Source: Meandrina meandrites (taxonomy: Eukaryota; Cnidaria; Anthozoa; Scleractinia; Meandrinidae). From it: a DNA stretch of 64,000 nucleotides. Under the pieces are notes generated by a model. The model did not search any database. It saw nothing but the letters and a program-made list of their open reading frames with translations, and was not told where the DNA came from. A program made the translations under genes and the position numbers. The stretch covers positions 17,353,760 through 17,417,759 of the forward strand of contig OY855914.1 in NCBI GenBank assembly GCA_963693305.1, written 5' to 3'. This document shows, piece by piece, positions 36,501-46,224 of this stretch (positions are counted from its first letter, which is position 1; each line of letters begins with the position of its first letter).

Positions 36501-38990
36501 AGTTTACGGCAGATGGTTCAACCCCCACAAGGCCTCTTGATAGGTTTAAAAGAAGAAAACATCATTAATTATTGATCACAAAAGGAACAGTGAAGACGTC
36601 TTTTTCGCAATATGTTTGACAGGAAAATTAGTTATAAATATACCTATATATAAAACGCTCGTCGATCGTCGTTATGCAAATTTTACCAAGTGCTTTTGCC
36701 TTCGCGGAACGGGAAAAAAAGTAAAAACGAAGAGGTGTTGCAACGTAACTATTCATTTTCAGAAGAGTTTGAAGATATAGCACGACAGGTAATTGAGCAG
36801 AAATCGCTTTTACAATCCTGAAGTGTAACGTAAATGGTTTAATTAGTAAAAAAATGTTCTCTTTGCACTGTTCTCATCGAGACGATCAATACGTCAATTG
36901 CAAGGTCAATATGTTTTAATTTTTGTTTTGCGTTTTTATTCTTTCAAAATAGAATTATATTGCAATTGAATACTATTTTTGATTTCAGAACGAGACGTTT
37001 ATCGCTGTCGTGATCCTTTTTCTCCACCGTTTCGTTTTCTTTTAAATTATCAATTGTTTAATAAAGTAGAAGATAATGGCTGCAGCAGGCGTCTTGAAAA
37101 GCGTTTAAATTAATTTATATTTTCAAACATTTAAGGTTAAAATTAATATTTACCTTTAACCAGCTCAGCTATAGTTCGAGATTTACCGATTTACCGTCGT
37201 AATAAAAAACAATGTTACCTTTTTCAGATAATAGCAAGTATTTGTCGGCTGTATTTCCTTTGACCGGAATATAAAAGGTCTGTAAGTCCTTTGCGGAACC
37301 AGTTATTCTCACAGGGTCGATAGACATTGGAATATTTGAGAGGAACTTCTGCTTGCCACATCATACAGGTATGTTGATGTCTTGAAAATTCTTCCAAATT
37401 CTAAGGTTTGTTTAAACGTTCTTCAAACGGTTTCGTTAATCTTCGAGGATGTTTTAAAAATGTATTAAAATTTCTGGTGATTTTCATTTACCGTTCAAAA
37501 ATAACTTAGTCACTTATCCGGGTTCTCAAAGCGCACACTGTGCGGCCTCGGTACGCGTTTTTATAGTGCGGGCCTTATCGCTATAGGAAGGAATTATTCG
37601 CAAGCACTGTTGCTTATGACCACACTCGCTTATGGGCGGGCGCGAGTACAAGAAAACGCGAAACACCAGTGACATGTATTAAAAACGCGCCAACTTACAA
37701 TTCCGGTTATTATTAAACACACTTGCTTCCCGTTTATGAGTTTGATTACTTCTTGTATATGTGCTAATTTTATTGTTAAACTGGGTAAGGGGGTTAGCAC
37801 AAACCAAGCTAATATCTAAGTATTTTTGCGGTGTTTTTCAAAGTGCATAAACTTAGCATTCAGTTCTCGGGTGGCAATTTCCGGACACCTGCACACCGAG
37901 ACATTTTACTTACGCAGAATAAAGAGTGCTGGGCGATAGGAGTTGAGTAATAAGCGCCTTATATTTTCCGATTATTTTTTCATGAAATATAACAAAAAAA
38001 ATGTTGTAACGAGTCTTAATCAACTGGTATAAAACGAACTTCGAAAAAAGTTAATTTTCGGACTAACATGTTTTGTCCTCGACAGTTTAAAAGTTATAAA
38101 CAAACAGTAATGATATTAACTATCCCTCGTAAGTGATAGGTAGGCCCATATATTTTCATAAAAAAAAAATGATCGTTGCCAAAAAAATTCGTAATTGACA
38201 AGTCTTTGGGCAAACTTAAAGTTTTCAAGAATTCTTATAGAAACCTTCAATCATCTTTCGTATATCTTGTGAAATTTGCGTAAAATAATGTGGAATGAAT
38301 TAGAAGGACATCTTCCAGCTACGCACTACTTAAATAATTAATTAAAATTAGCCGTTTTTCCTGTTATAATGGCGCAAAAATCAACAGCTTAGTTGACATT
38401 TTAAGTAAAGATTGACATTTAGAACAAACCATAAGACGACAGCTGACAGACCATTTAATAGATAGTAAGCTAATATTCATATTAAGCTTGGGTCATAAAA
38501 TAATAATCTTGTGTGTTTGATTTAGTTATTGCTTTTGACCAAAACTATGCCAAATAATTATTTACATTTTTTTCTTATAAAGGAAAACGTTAAAAAAAAT
38601 TGTCATATTTGTTTAGTTAAAATTGTGTGAGTTCTGCGCGATATAACAACAACCATTTTATTTTGCCAAATTAAATTAAGAAAAAATTACAGCAGAATAT
38701 AAATTAACTAAAATAGGCAAAAAAACTACTCAGAATAGAAATAAACTAAACGAGCTGAGTAGTTACAAAAAAGGAATTTAATTGCTTGACGAGGTTGTAC
38801 ATAAAAGAAGACAAAAATAAACTAAGCCAAGTAATGAGTAATTAAGTACTACGCCAAAAAATAAAAAAAAAAGAAAAGATGGAAAAGACAGTACCAGTTA
38901 ATGTTTGAATTAAAACATATAAGTTTAATACAAGCGAAAAGGAAGTTAAAATACTAAGCCAGCATTAACCATAAGTACTTACATAACGCT
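36501..38990. other. No gene seen; one possible promoter
   Basis: AT-rich sequence without a motif-bearing frame. A TATA box with a plausible untranslated first exon is described separately at 37270-37372. The rest holds A- and T-runs and no repeat structure I can define. Confidence 0.4.
37270..37372 (+). promoter_or_regulatory. Possible core promoter and first exon
   Basis: ATATAAAAGG at 37271-37280 is a strong TATA box. About 90 bases further on, CATCATACAG|GTATGTTG is a good splice donor with no AUG-led frame between. This is the layout of a TATA promoter with a short untranslated exon, but no coding exon was found on this strand before 39 kb. Confidence 0.25.
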
Positions 38991-38994
38991 TTTT

Positions 38995-39650
38995 CATAGT
39001 CTACTTAAATGAATGGAGCAGAAAAGTGTAAATTAAATTTGCCATAATTAGTTCTAACACGATTGATATAGTAGGTCGATTTTGATGCCAGCCTAGTATT
39101 ATAATTGTGTTTAGATGATATACTTAAGAAGAAATTGTCGAAGGCTTTAGGTAGTAAGGTATGATGATACTGGAACTTAAAAAGGGCAGTATGAATACTA
39201 ACCAGATCCATGAATTTAATAAGGCCTAATTGTGAAAATAGAGGGCTGGAGTGTGCATCTCGTTTGGAAAATGAAATTATTCGTACTGCCTTTTTTTGCA
39301 AAATTACAATAGGTTTAAGAGTTGTAGTGTAGGTGTTGCCCCAAACAATTAAGTCATAGGTAAGAAAGGGATACACTAGTGAATAATATAACTGAGTAAG
39401 GAGTTCATTAGTAACAAAATGTCTTAGCTAAGATTCCAATACCTTTTGAAATTTTTTTGCTCACTTCATGTGCATGCTTTTTCCAATTTAAATGATAATC
39501 AATTATAAGACCTAAGTATTTGACATAGATCATTTGTTCCACAGGCCTATCTGAGATTTTCAAACTAACTGGTTGAGTTTTTCTTTGTGGAGAGTGAAAA
39601 ATTACAAAATTAGTTTTGTCAATATTAGTAGTAATGTACTACACTCTGAG
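38995..39650 (-). pseudogene. LINE reverse transcriptase C-terminal fragment
   Basis: TYDLIVWGNTYTTTLKPIVI, LQKKAVRIISFSKRDAHSS and the HYNTRLASKS-type tail (here HNYNTRLASKSTYY) are the RT thumb and C-terminal region of a CR1-like LINE. It is 5'-truncated; upstream sequence to about 39650 decays through stops. It is a different copy from the intact LINE at 40.0-43.3 kb. Confidence 0.75.
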
Positions 39651-39682
39651 GCAAAAAAATTTTTGCCTTAGAGATTTAGTAC
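39636..39682. repeat. Near-perfect hairpin
   Basis: GTACTACACTCTGAGGCAAAA folds onto TTTTGCCTTAGAGATTTAGTAC around a short A/T loop. It marks the junction between the truncated LINE fragment and the tandem repeat array that follows. Confidence 0.6.
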
Positions 39683-39707
39683 ATAACTACTTCCAGTTAT
39701 TGTAATA

Positions 39708-39893
39708 AAAATGGAATCAAATATTGGATCAAATATGGGAACAAAATATTGGAATAAAAAATGGAATCAAATATTGGAACAAATATTGGAACAAATATTG
39801 GAATAAAAAACGGAATCAAATATTGGAACAAATATTGGAATAAAAAATGGAATCAAATATTGGAACAAATATGGGTACAAAATATTGGAATTC
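39708..39893. repeat. ATGGAATCAAATATTGG tandem array
   Basis: Units built on GGAATCAAATATTGGAACA and AATATTGGAATAAAAA recur about six times with variable spacing. Similar wording (TTGGAATCAAATCTTGGAATC) reappears at 43390-43435 on the other side of the intact LINE. Confidence 0.75.
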
Positions 39894-40045
39894 AGCGCTT
39901 TTTTAAAACATCTACATCTACATTTGATTTGGTCGGTAAAAATCTACAGATATCACACCAACCGTTAAAAACTAAAATGAATGTTAAAAATGTAAAAAAG
40001 AAAAAAAAAAAAAAAAAATCTTAATAAAACTAATTAAATAAAATA

Positions 40046-43000
40046 TTAAAAACTATTAACTAACTTAGATTTAAAACTATTTACAGAGGTTGTATTTACA
40101 ATATCATCTGGAAGGGAGTTCCATTCACAGATTGTTCTTGGAAAAAATGAAAACTTAAAAACATCTTTCTTTGATCTTGGAACTAAAAATTTAAAATCGT
40201 GGCTCCCACGGGTTCTTCTTTCATAATTTGGTTTCAGATGGGCTGTTACTGAGAAATCGGTAAGGTTGTGGGAGAGTTTATACATAAAGGATAGTCTGGC
40301 GATTTTTCGTCTCGTGGCTAGGGTTTCCCAATTAAGTTCCTGAAGCATATCTGTCACGCTTGCATAGGGGTTGTAGTTGCCCGCGCAGAATCGCGCTGCC
40401 TTTCTCTGAACTCTTTCCAGCTTTTGAATATCCTTCTCGTAGTGGGGATCCCATGCGGCACTTGCATATTCGAGGGTAGGTCGGACTAAAGTCTTATACG
40501 CCGTTTCTCTTACCGATCTTGGACAGTTATGTAAGTTTCGCCGCACAACGCCAAGTGCTTGAGATGCTTTGCTTGAGACTGTCGATACGTGTTGATCCCA
40601 TTTCAGTTTACTTGTTAACGTAATTCCTAGATAGGTGATGTCGTCAACTTGTTCTAGTTCGACTCCGCAAAATGTGTATTTCTTTACAGGTGGAGATCTT
40701 TTATTTGAAATACACAATATCTTGCATTTTGATGGATTGAATTGCATTTGCCACTGGTTTTGCCATTGTTCTAGTTTCTGTAGGTCGTCTTGTAGGTGGT
40801 CACAATCTGTATCATTTGCAATGACACCATACAGTAGAGCGTCATCTGCGAATAGCTTAACGGAGGACTGAAGATTATCAGGAAGATCGTTAATATATAA
40901 TAAGAACAACAACGGGCCAAGCACAGTTCCTTGGGGAACTCCAGACGTCACAGGAGAAGATCTTGAAGATTTTCCTTCGCAGACGACGGACTGGGTACGT
41001 TGAGTAAGGAAGGATTCAAGCCAGCGGAGTAATTTGCCTTGGATTCCATAATATTGTAATTTTGCTAGGAGTCGCCGGTGGGGAACCTTATCGAAGGCCT
41101 TTGCGAAATCCAGTACCACGGCATGCACGGATTTATCATTGTCGAGTGAGTTGGCCAAGTCATGTATTGTTAAAATGAGTTGGGATTCGGTTGATCTTTT
41201 GGCCCTGAATCCGTGTTGGCAGTCTGTAAGGATATCATTCACTTGCAGATGTTTCATCACGTGGCTATGGATTATGTGTTCAAGTATTTTGGATGCGATA
41301 CAAGTTAAGGAAATTGGCCTGTAGTTTGCAGGGTCTGACCTTTTGCCTTTCTTAAAAACTGCGCAAACATTGGCACATCTCCATTTCAATGGAACATTTC
41401 CAGTGTTAATAGAGTCTTGATAGATGTCAGTTAAGATAGGTGAAATCTCTTGTGCGTACTCTTTAAGAAACCAAGAAGGAATATTATCCGGGCCGCAAGC
41501 TTTATTGGTTTTCAGTGAGGTTAGCTGCTTGGTGACACCAGTGATGGTGATTACAAGAGGGCTTATACTTGGCTTTGGTTCGTTTCCTACGCTTGGGGGG
41601 TCTAAGTCGGATTCGTCTGTAAAAACAGAGGAAAATTGTTTGTTCAAAATTTCCGCTCTGATCTCTCTGTCACTGAATATTTTGCCTTCGCACTCGAGGT
41701 CAGCTACGCCATGGTCTTCTTTCTTCAGTTGTTTTACATAAGACCAGAAGCGTTTTGGATTTTCTTCGATAGCTTCACCGAGAAAGTCTGACACGTAACT
41801 GTCTCTGGCGGTTTTTAGGCTTTGGTGCATGCGTTTCCTGGCGGCACGAAACTGATGCCAGTGTGATGGATTTCCTGATCTTTTAGCTTTGTTGTATAGC
41901 CTCTGTTTGGCCCTCGACTGCCGTCTCAACGAGCGGTTAAACCAGGGTAGGTTATAGCGTGAGCTGGACATCTTGTGTGGAATATGAGCATCCATAATGC
42001 GATGTACGCCGAATTCAAATTCGTTCCACTTTTCATCCACTGTTTTGCTTTCGATATTCAAATTAACATCGTTGGCCAATTTCTTTAACTCTTCCTTGAT
42101 TCGGTCGGTATCAGCCTTCTTTCTGAAGTAAATCTTGCGTTTGACATTCTTTCTCTTCTTACAGGTTGTGTTCACAGTGAAGAGGACAATGTCGTGGTCG
42201 CTTATCCCTGGTACAACTTTGACATCTCTCACTATATTCTTATTATTTGAAAAAACAAGGTCTAAAATATTCTGTGCTTCACCCTGCCGTCTTGTAGGTT
42301 CATGAACAAGCTGGGAAAAATCGTGGTCATCAATTATTTCGACCAATCTGTTTGAGACATCCGGATTTTGCCAGTCGATATCAGGCGCATTGAAGTCTCC
42401 TGCGATAACGACATTGTCTTTGTGGATGTTGTCACCAATTTTTAGAAGTGAAGCTTCTAGTTCCTCCAGACTTTTCATGTCGGATGCGTTTGGCCGATAA
42501 TATGATCCAAAAAGTATGCATTTAGATTTCTTTCCAGAAAGTTGACATTGAGTCCAGATAATTTCACAGTCAGAATTTAAATCATCACGATGTGTAATTA
42601 TAATATCTTTTTTCACCGCTTGAAAGACTCCGCCGCCCCGACTGTTTGTAATTCTATCTTTCCTGAAGACGTTGTAGTTGTCTGGGAATATTTCGTTGTT
42701 TCCGATATCTGGGGTAAGCCAGGATTCATTTCCCAATATAATATCAGGTTTGTGTTCATGTATAACCGCTGCAATGTCAGCCACTTTGTTCATCACGCTG
42801 CGGCAGTTAATCAACAAACATTTCATATTGTTCCGCTTGGGTTGCCTTTGTTTACTTCTTGTAGGACGGCCGTGTCGATCTTGATTTAAATTTCCCGGCA
42901 AATTTAGACATTCGCTCGCGAGAAGGGGGTCGAAGAAGTTCTCAGAGTGAAGCGAATCAAGCGAATCATGAAGAAATGAATTTGACTGATTAGGTTCATT

Positions 43001-43057
43001 GCAGTGTGGGCACAACCAAACACACGGAGAAAACGTAAACGATGATTTTGTGTTCAT
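40046..43057 (-). CDS. Intact LINE ORF2: AP endonuclease plus reverse transcriptase (CR1/Rex1-like)
   Basis: 1003 codons open from an ATG at 43055-43057. A short CxxC segment (VWLCPHCNEPNQ) comes first. The endonuclease follows: LLINCRSVMNK, ILGNESWL, SYYRPNA, IAGDFNAPDIDW, LDLVFSN, GISDHDIVLFTV. The RT then has [79 protein letters not shown] and the thumb LGITLTSKLKWDQHV. All catalytic residues are present and no stop interrupts it, so it could be a young or active copy. The protein's true N-terminus is uncertain because the first 290 bp are duplicated just upstream. No ORF1 was seen. Confidence 0.92.
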   Translation of the reverse strand: MNTKSSFTFSPCVWLCPHCNEPNQSNSFLHDSLDSLHSENFFDPLLASECLNLPGNLNQDRHGRPTRSKQRQPKRNNMKCLLINCRSVMNKVADIAAVIHEHKPDIILGNESWLTPDIGNNEIFPDNYNVFRKDRITNSRGGGVFQAVKKDIIITHRDDLNSDCEIIWTQCQLSGKKSKCILFGSYYRPNASDMKSLEELEASLLKIGDNIHKDNVVIAGDFNAPDIDWQNPDVSNRLVEIIDDHDFSQLVHEPTRRQGEAQNILDLVFSNNKNIVRDVKVVPGISDHDIVLFTVNTTCKKRKNVKRKIYFRKKADTDRIKEELKKLANDVNLNIESKTVDEKWNEFEFGVHRIMDAHIPHKMSSSRYNLPWFNRSLRRQSRAKQRLYNKAKRSGNPSHWHQFRAARKRMHQSLKTARDSYVSDFLGEAIEENPKRFWSYVKQLKKEDHGVADLECEGKIFSDREIRAEILNKQFSSVFTDESDLDPPSVGNEPKPSISPLVITITGVTKQLTSLKTNKACGPDNIPSWFLKEYAQEISPILTDIYQDSINTGNVPLKWRCANVCAVFKKGKRSDPANYRPISLTCIASKILEHIIHSHVMKHLQVNDILTDCQHGFRAKRSTESQLILTIHDLANSLDNDKSVHAVVLDFAKAFDKVPHRRLLAKLQYYGIQGKLLRWLESFLTQRTQSVVCEGKSSRSSPVTSGVPQGTVLGPLLFLLYINDLPDNLQSSVKLFADDALLYGVIANDTDCDHLQDDLQKLEQWQNQWQMQFNPSKCKILCISNKRSPPVKKYTFCGVELEQVDDITYLGITLTSKLKWDQHVSTVSSKASQALGVVRRNLHNCPRSVRETAYKTLVRPTLEYASAAWDPHYEKDIQKLERVQRKAARFCAGNYNPYASVTDMLQELNWETLATRRKIARLSFMYKLSHNLTDFSVTAHLKPNYERRTRGSHDFKFLVPRSKKDVFKFSFFPRTICEWNSLPDDIVNTTSVNSFKSKLVNSF

Positions 43058-43345
43058 GTATAACCGCTGCAATGTCAGCCACTTTGTTCATCACGCTGCG
43101 GCAGTTAATCAACAAACATTTCATATTGTTCCGCTTGGGTTGCCTTTGTTTACTTCTTGTAGGACGGCCGTGTCGATCTTGATTTAAATTTCCCGGCAAA
43201 TTTAGACATTCGCTCGCGAGAAGGGGGTCGAAGAAGTTCTCAGAGTGAAGCGAATCAAGCGAATCATGAAGAAATGAATTTGACTGATTAGGTTCATTGC
43301 AGTGTGGGCACAACCAAACACACGGAGAAAACGAAAACGATGATT
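42752..43345 (-). repeat. 298-bp tandem duplication of the LINE head
   Basis: Positions 42752-43046 and 43050-43344 are almost identical, offset by 298 bases (GTGTTCATGTATAACCGCTG begins both). The outer copy encodes the same CPHCNEPNQSNSFLHDSLD peptide and ends in KCLLINCRSVMNK without going on into the endonuclease. It looks like a head duplication made during integration, or a promoter-bearing 5' repeat. Confidence 0.85.
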
Positions 43346-43509
43346 TCAAAAAAACTATACTCTTATACTGAAAACAAGCAGAGCTCTTATGGCATTCAAA
43401 TCTTGGAATCAAATCTTGGAATCATATCTTGGAACCCAATCCTTGAAAACAAGCAAAGCTATTATGATGTTTGATTTTTCAAAATCAAACTCCATAATTC
43501 AAAAAGCTC

Positions 43510-43610
43510 TTATAGTCTTTTTTTATACCTCATGTAATGAGTCTTGCTCTTCCTAATAGCATCCTGTCTATCTTTTTTCACAGAAATATCTTTGGAATCT
43601 AACCATTTAT
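43510..43610 (-). pseudogene. Remnant of small zinc-finger gene at left edge
   Basis: The frame reads KWLDSKDISVKKDRQDAIRK, then SKTHYM and ends at a TAA (43510-43512). The block DR-x-x-AI-x-x-SKT-x-YM matches the start of the zinc-finger gene at the right edge (62745-62969), but the cysteines that follow there are missing here, and no start codon is in frame. Both genes read outward towards the element's ends. Confidence 0.5.
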
Positions 43611-43634
43611 ATTATTGTTATATATTTTTTATTT

Positions 43635-43870
43635 TTAATTCTGGAAATCAAAATCTTTATTGACGTTGAGATTTTTTTCCATTTCAATGGATTCATTGAA
43701 TGATATAAAATCTGGGCATTTAGTAGAGTGGCATTTAGGACAATGGTATGGGCTAGCGGTGCCTGCAATTATAATATAAGGGTTTTTACTAAGACACATT
43801 TATGCTGGACTTTACCATATTCATTTAATCTATAGTTCTCCAATATAAATTTTATCTCTTTGGTATCCAT
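43635..43870 (-). pseudogene. Small zinc protein, frame-broken
   Basis: It starts ATG at 43868-43870 directly behind a (TA)n promoter-like run, with MDTKEIKFILENYRLNEYGK. The frame shifts near 43778-43788, and the second half carries YHCPKCHSTKCPDFISFNES and ends at 43635. The CxxC-x4-C pattern suggests a zinc ribbon. It follows the integrase stop by 14 bases. I do not know its role; small zinc proteins are common in Polinton-like elements. Confidence 0.55.
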
Positions 43871-43883
43871 ATATATATATGTA

Positions 43884-44831
43884 TTATATATTTCGTAAAT
43901 CTTTCATTGGTATCCAGCTGTTAAATTCATCACTATATCCTTTCCACTTGACAAGAGCCTGTTTCTTTTTGTAGTCTCTGCGGATCACTTTATCAATTCT
44001 GAATACATCCTGTATTGCTTTCAATAGTTCGGGTTCATAAAAGCTACCTTGTATTTCCTCATTATTCAAATCCTTTAATTTATAAGTGATTGGATTACTG
44101 TATTGGATTTTATCAACAATGAAAACCTCTTCTGTCCAGTTTGGTGTATAACCCTTGTCAAACACATTCCGTTTATACTTAGATATTCGGACCTTGTCAC
44201 CAACCTTAAATTTTGGTTTAGCTGATAATGGCTTCATATCACCATATAGATTGAAGTAAACTGTACCTTCATTCTTCTTTTTACTTGCTTCTATGGGCGC
44301 CATTTTGATAGAGCTATGTTTAGTGTTGTTATACTGTTTAACTAATTTTGGTAACATATCTAAATACACAGTATCACCTTGAATGGTGAACTGCTTCCAC
44401 ATTTTGGACTTGATTGTTCGATTCCATAGTTCGCATACGCTACTTTTCTCTTCATTTTCGGTTGAGTATAGTGTTATACCATTCTTTTCCAAAAGCTCCT
44501 TCATATTTTTATTGTAATACTCTTTCCCTTTATCAGTCCAAAGATATTGTGGTTTACGCCCATCTTTGAATATTGTTTTGAATGCTTGAGTTGAAGTTTC
44601 ACCTTTTTTGTCTTTTAGAGGCACAATCCAACCATATTTACTGAAAACATCCAGTACCATGAGAAGATATCTGTATCCCTTGTTCCATTTACTAAACTGT
44701 TGCATTTCGACCAAATCCGAACACCATATCTCATCAATTCCATTTGATATTACTCTTCTAGTTTTAAATTTTCGTCTGATTGGTTTATGTAACTCATCGG
44801 CTAATTGTTGAGACCAATCATTTTTACTCAA
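43884..44831 (-). CDS. rve-type integrase with C-terminal chromodomain
   Basis: Retrovirus/Polinton-type integrase that would join element ends to host DNA. The DDE triad is visible: D39 in IWCSDLVEM, D100 in LWTDKGKEYY and E134 in VCELWNRT, numbering from codon 44831. The core ends near residue 195; a basic region (KFKVGDKVRISKYK) follows, and then a chromodomain (VFRIDKVIRRDYKKKQALVK, WKGYSDEFNSWIP, residues about 273-312) that may direct integration to marked chromatin. There is no N-terminal HHCC zinc domain, as in many Polinton integrases. The only upstream codon available as a start is TTG at 44831; an in-frame TAA lies a few codons before it, so the ATG is lost. The PLA2 gene ends within the same bases. 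Confidence 0.88.
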   Translation of the reverse strand: MSKNDWSQQLADELHKPIRRKFKTRRVISNGIDEIWCSDLVEMQQFSKWNKGYRYLLMVLDVFSKYGWIVPLKDKKGETSTQAFKTIFKDGRKPQYLWTDKGKEYYNKNMKELLEKNGITLYSTENEEKSSVCELWNRTIKSKMWKQFTIQGDTVYLDMLPKLVKQYNNTKHSSIKMAPIEASKKKNEGTVYFNLYGDMKPLSAKPKFKVGDKVRISKYKRNVFDKGYTPNWTEEVFIVDKIQYSNPITYKLKDLNNEEIQGSFYEPELLKAIQDVFRIDKVIRRDYKKKQALVKWKGYSDEFNSWIPMKDLRNI

Positions 44832-45375
44832 CGCCGTTTTCCGTTTTTTGACTTAACACCAAGACCGAGTTTAGCTTTTGAAGCAATAGCATTTCGAGAA
44901 AAAGCATGATCCCATTGTCTGTCCTTCCATTAGGGATGGCATCTAGTGATTTTACCATCTTCCTGTCAGCCTCATTTTTGCACTTGACTTGATCTTTTGA
45001 GGGTTTATTTGCACAGACGCTGTAATCTACATCATGTTGCATTGAAACAGCATCTGTTTTCCCAGTCCGTTTTTCATAGATCTCGAGTATTTGACCAGTA
45101 TTTTGGTCCCATTTCAACTGTTTCTCTAATGGATTGCCAGGCCCTGTATACCGATGACCTGGCATTACAAAACCCTTCTTCGGAGCAACTTTGAGAATTG
45201 CTTTGTGAATATCAAGACCCCCGCCACTTTGACTTTTGATGAATTTGCTTTTGTTCTTTCCACAAACGACACAAGTCGATTTTTCCACGAATTTGCCATT
45301 CTTAGCTTTTTCAGTTCGTATATTTTTTGCTTTGGTCTTTTTTTTGCATACTAAAGAATATGTCATATTACACAT
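44828..45375 (-). pseudogene. PLA2-like virion protein with N-terminal zinc ribbon, frame-broken
   Basis: Phospholipase A2-like protein of the type found in parvovirus VP1 and in Polinton/adintovirus virions, where it is thought to help cross membranes. It starts at ATG 45366 (or 45375) behind TATATAAAG. An N-terminal zinc-ribbon-like segment (VCKKK, CVVCGKNKSKF) resembles DUF5679. The PLA2 core has the calcium loop YTGPGNPL and the catalytic HD motif (MQHDVDYSVC). The frame breaks at about 44920-44932, after SLDAIPNG; conserved basic sequence (KAKLGLGVKSKNG) continues in another frame to a stop at 44828. Its end overlaps the integrase start. Without the break it would be about 180 residues. 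Confidence 0.75.
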
Positions 45376-45400
45376 CTTTATATACAAATAGATTATATAT

Positions 45401-45834
45401 TTAATCGCAATATTGGTTATGCCATTTACCGTTTTTGTATACAACTCGATTACATGGGCTGGTTGTATCCTTGGGATGGGTCCAGAATTTCTTTGAAAAT
45501 AATCCAGTCTTCTTATTAAAAGCCCCTTTGGCAATATTACCACTCCAGTATTTATCGAAAAGCTTCTTATCACCACCTGTGACACCCATAATTGCAGAAG
45601 CAAGATCTTGAGCTTGTTGAAACCCTGGTATCTTGTCGCCAATCTTTTTCTTAATGGTTTGTCCGACACCATGACCAGTTTGTTTATTGCTGACGAAACG
45701 AGTTTTGGTTATTCCACATTCAGCACAAATGCATTTCATCATGAGTCGACCATTTTTGGCTTTCACATATTTTTCACTTCCTGGCACGCATTCAGTCTGT
45801 TTCTTCTGTTTTAGTCACAATAAGATTTTACCAT
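45401..45834 (-). pseudogene. Zinc-ribbon paralogue 2, N-terminal frame break
   Basis: ATG at 45834 follows CATATATATA. After MVKSYC the frame shifts near 45812-45818, then KNGRLMMKCICAECGITKTR is open to the stop at 45401. The CxxC...CxxC module is the same as in the neighbours at 45366 and 46212. The C-terminal half (GDKKLFDKYWSGN, KKFWTHPKDTTSPCN) is unique. Function unknown; the position among virion genes suggests a structural or packaging role. Confidence 0.6.
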
Positions 45835-45849
45835 TATATATATGTTGGA

Positions 45850-46212
45850 TTAAAATGTTGGTTTTTCAAGAATTCCTTTATCCACTCCCCAATTCTTGAA
45901 GCTCTTAGTTCCTCCATCACGTTTGTACTTGGCGTATTCACGTCTGTATCCAGCTACCCGTTCTTTTGCTGTTTTTGTAGAAACTGCTTTAGGTTTGAAT
46001 GCATCTTTCAAAAGTGAAAATCCTTTAGAAAAGTCTACAACCCAGGGTACTTTACCTCCTTCTTTTCCTTTGACGAATCGTGTTTTGACTATTTTGCATT
46101 CAGCACATATGCATTTCATCATAAGTCTTCCATTTTTGGTTTTTACAAATTTTTCACTTCCTGCTATGCAATCAGTCTGTTTTTTCTGTTTTACACAATA
46201 CGATTTCACCAT
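45850..46212 (-). CDS. Zinc-ribbon paralogue 3, intact, 120 residues
   Basis: Begins MVKSYCVKQKKQTDCIAGSE and contains NGRLMMKCICAECKIVKTRF, a zinc-ribbon-like module (C-x-x-C pairs) resembling DUF5679. The C-terminal part is basic (GYRREYAKYKRDGG, FKNWGVDKG). The start codon follows AGATATATAATG. It is one of three tandem genes with the same N-terminal module, one of which is fused to a PLA2 domain. The role is not known. Confidence 0.7.
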   Translation of the reverse strand: MVKSYCVKQKKQTDCIAGSEKFVKTKNGRLMMKCICAECKIVKTRFVKGKEGGKVPWVVDFSKGFSLLKDAFKPKAVSTKTAKERVAGYRREYAKYKRDGGTKSFKNWGVDKGILEKPTF

Positions 46213-46224
46213 TATATATCTGAG

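Noticed and set aside
44824..45672. 282-residue protein starting at 45672
   Set aside because: The first 99 codons are antisense to the neighbouring zinc-ribbon gene and lack an ATG; the true start is at 45366/45375.
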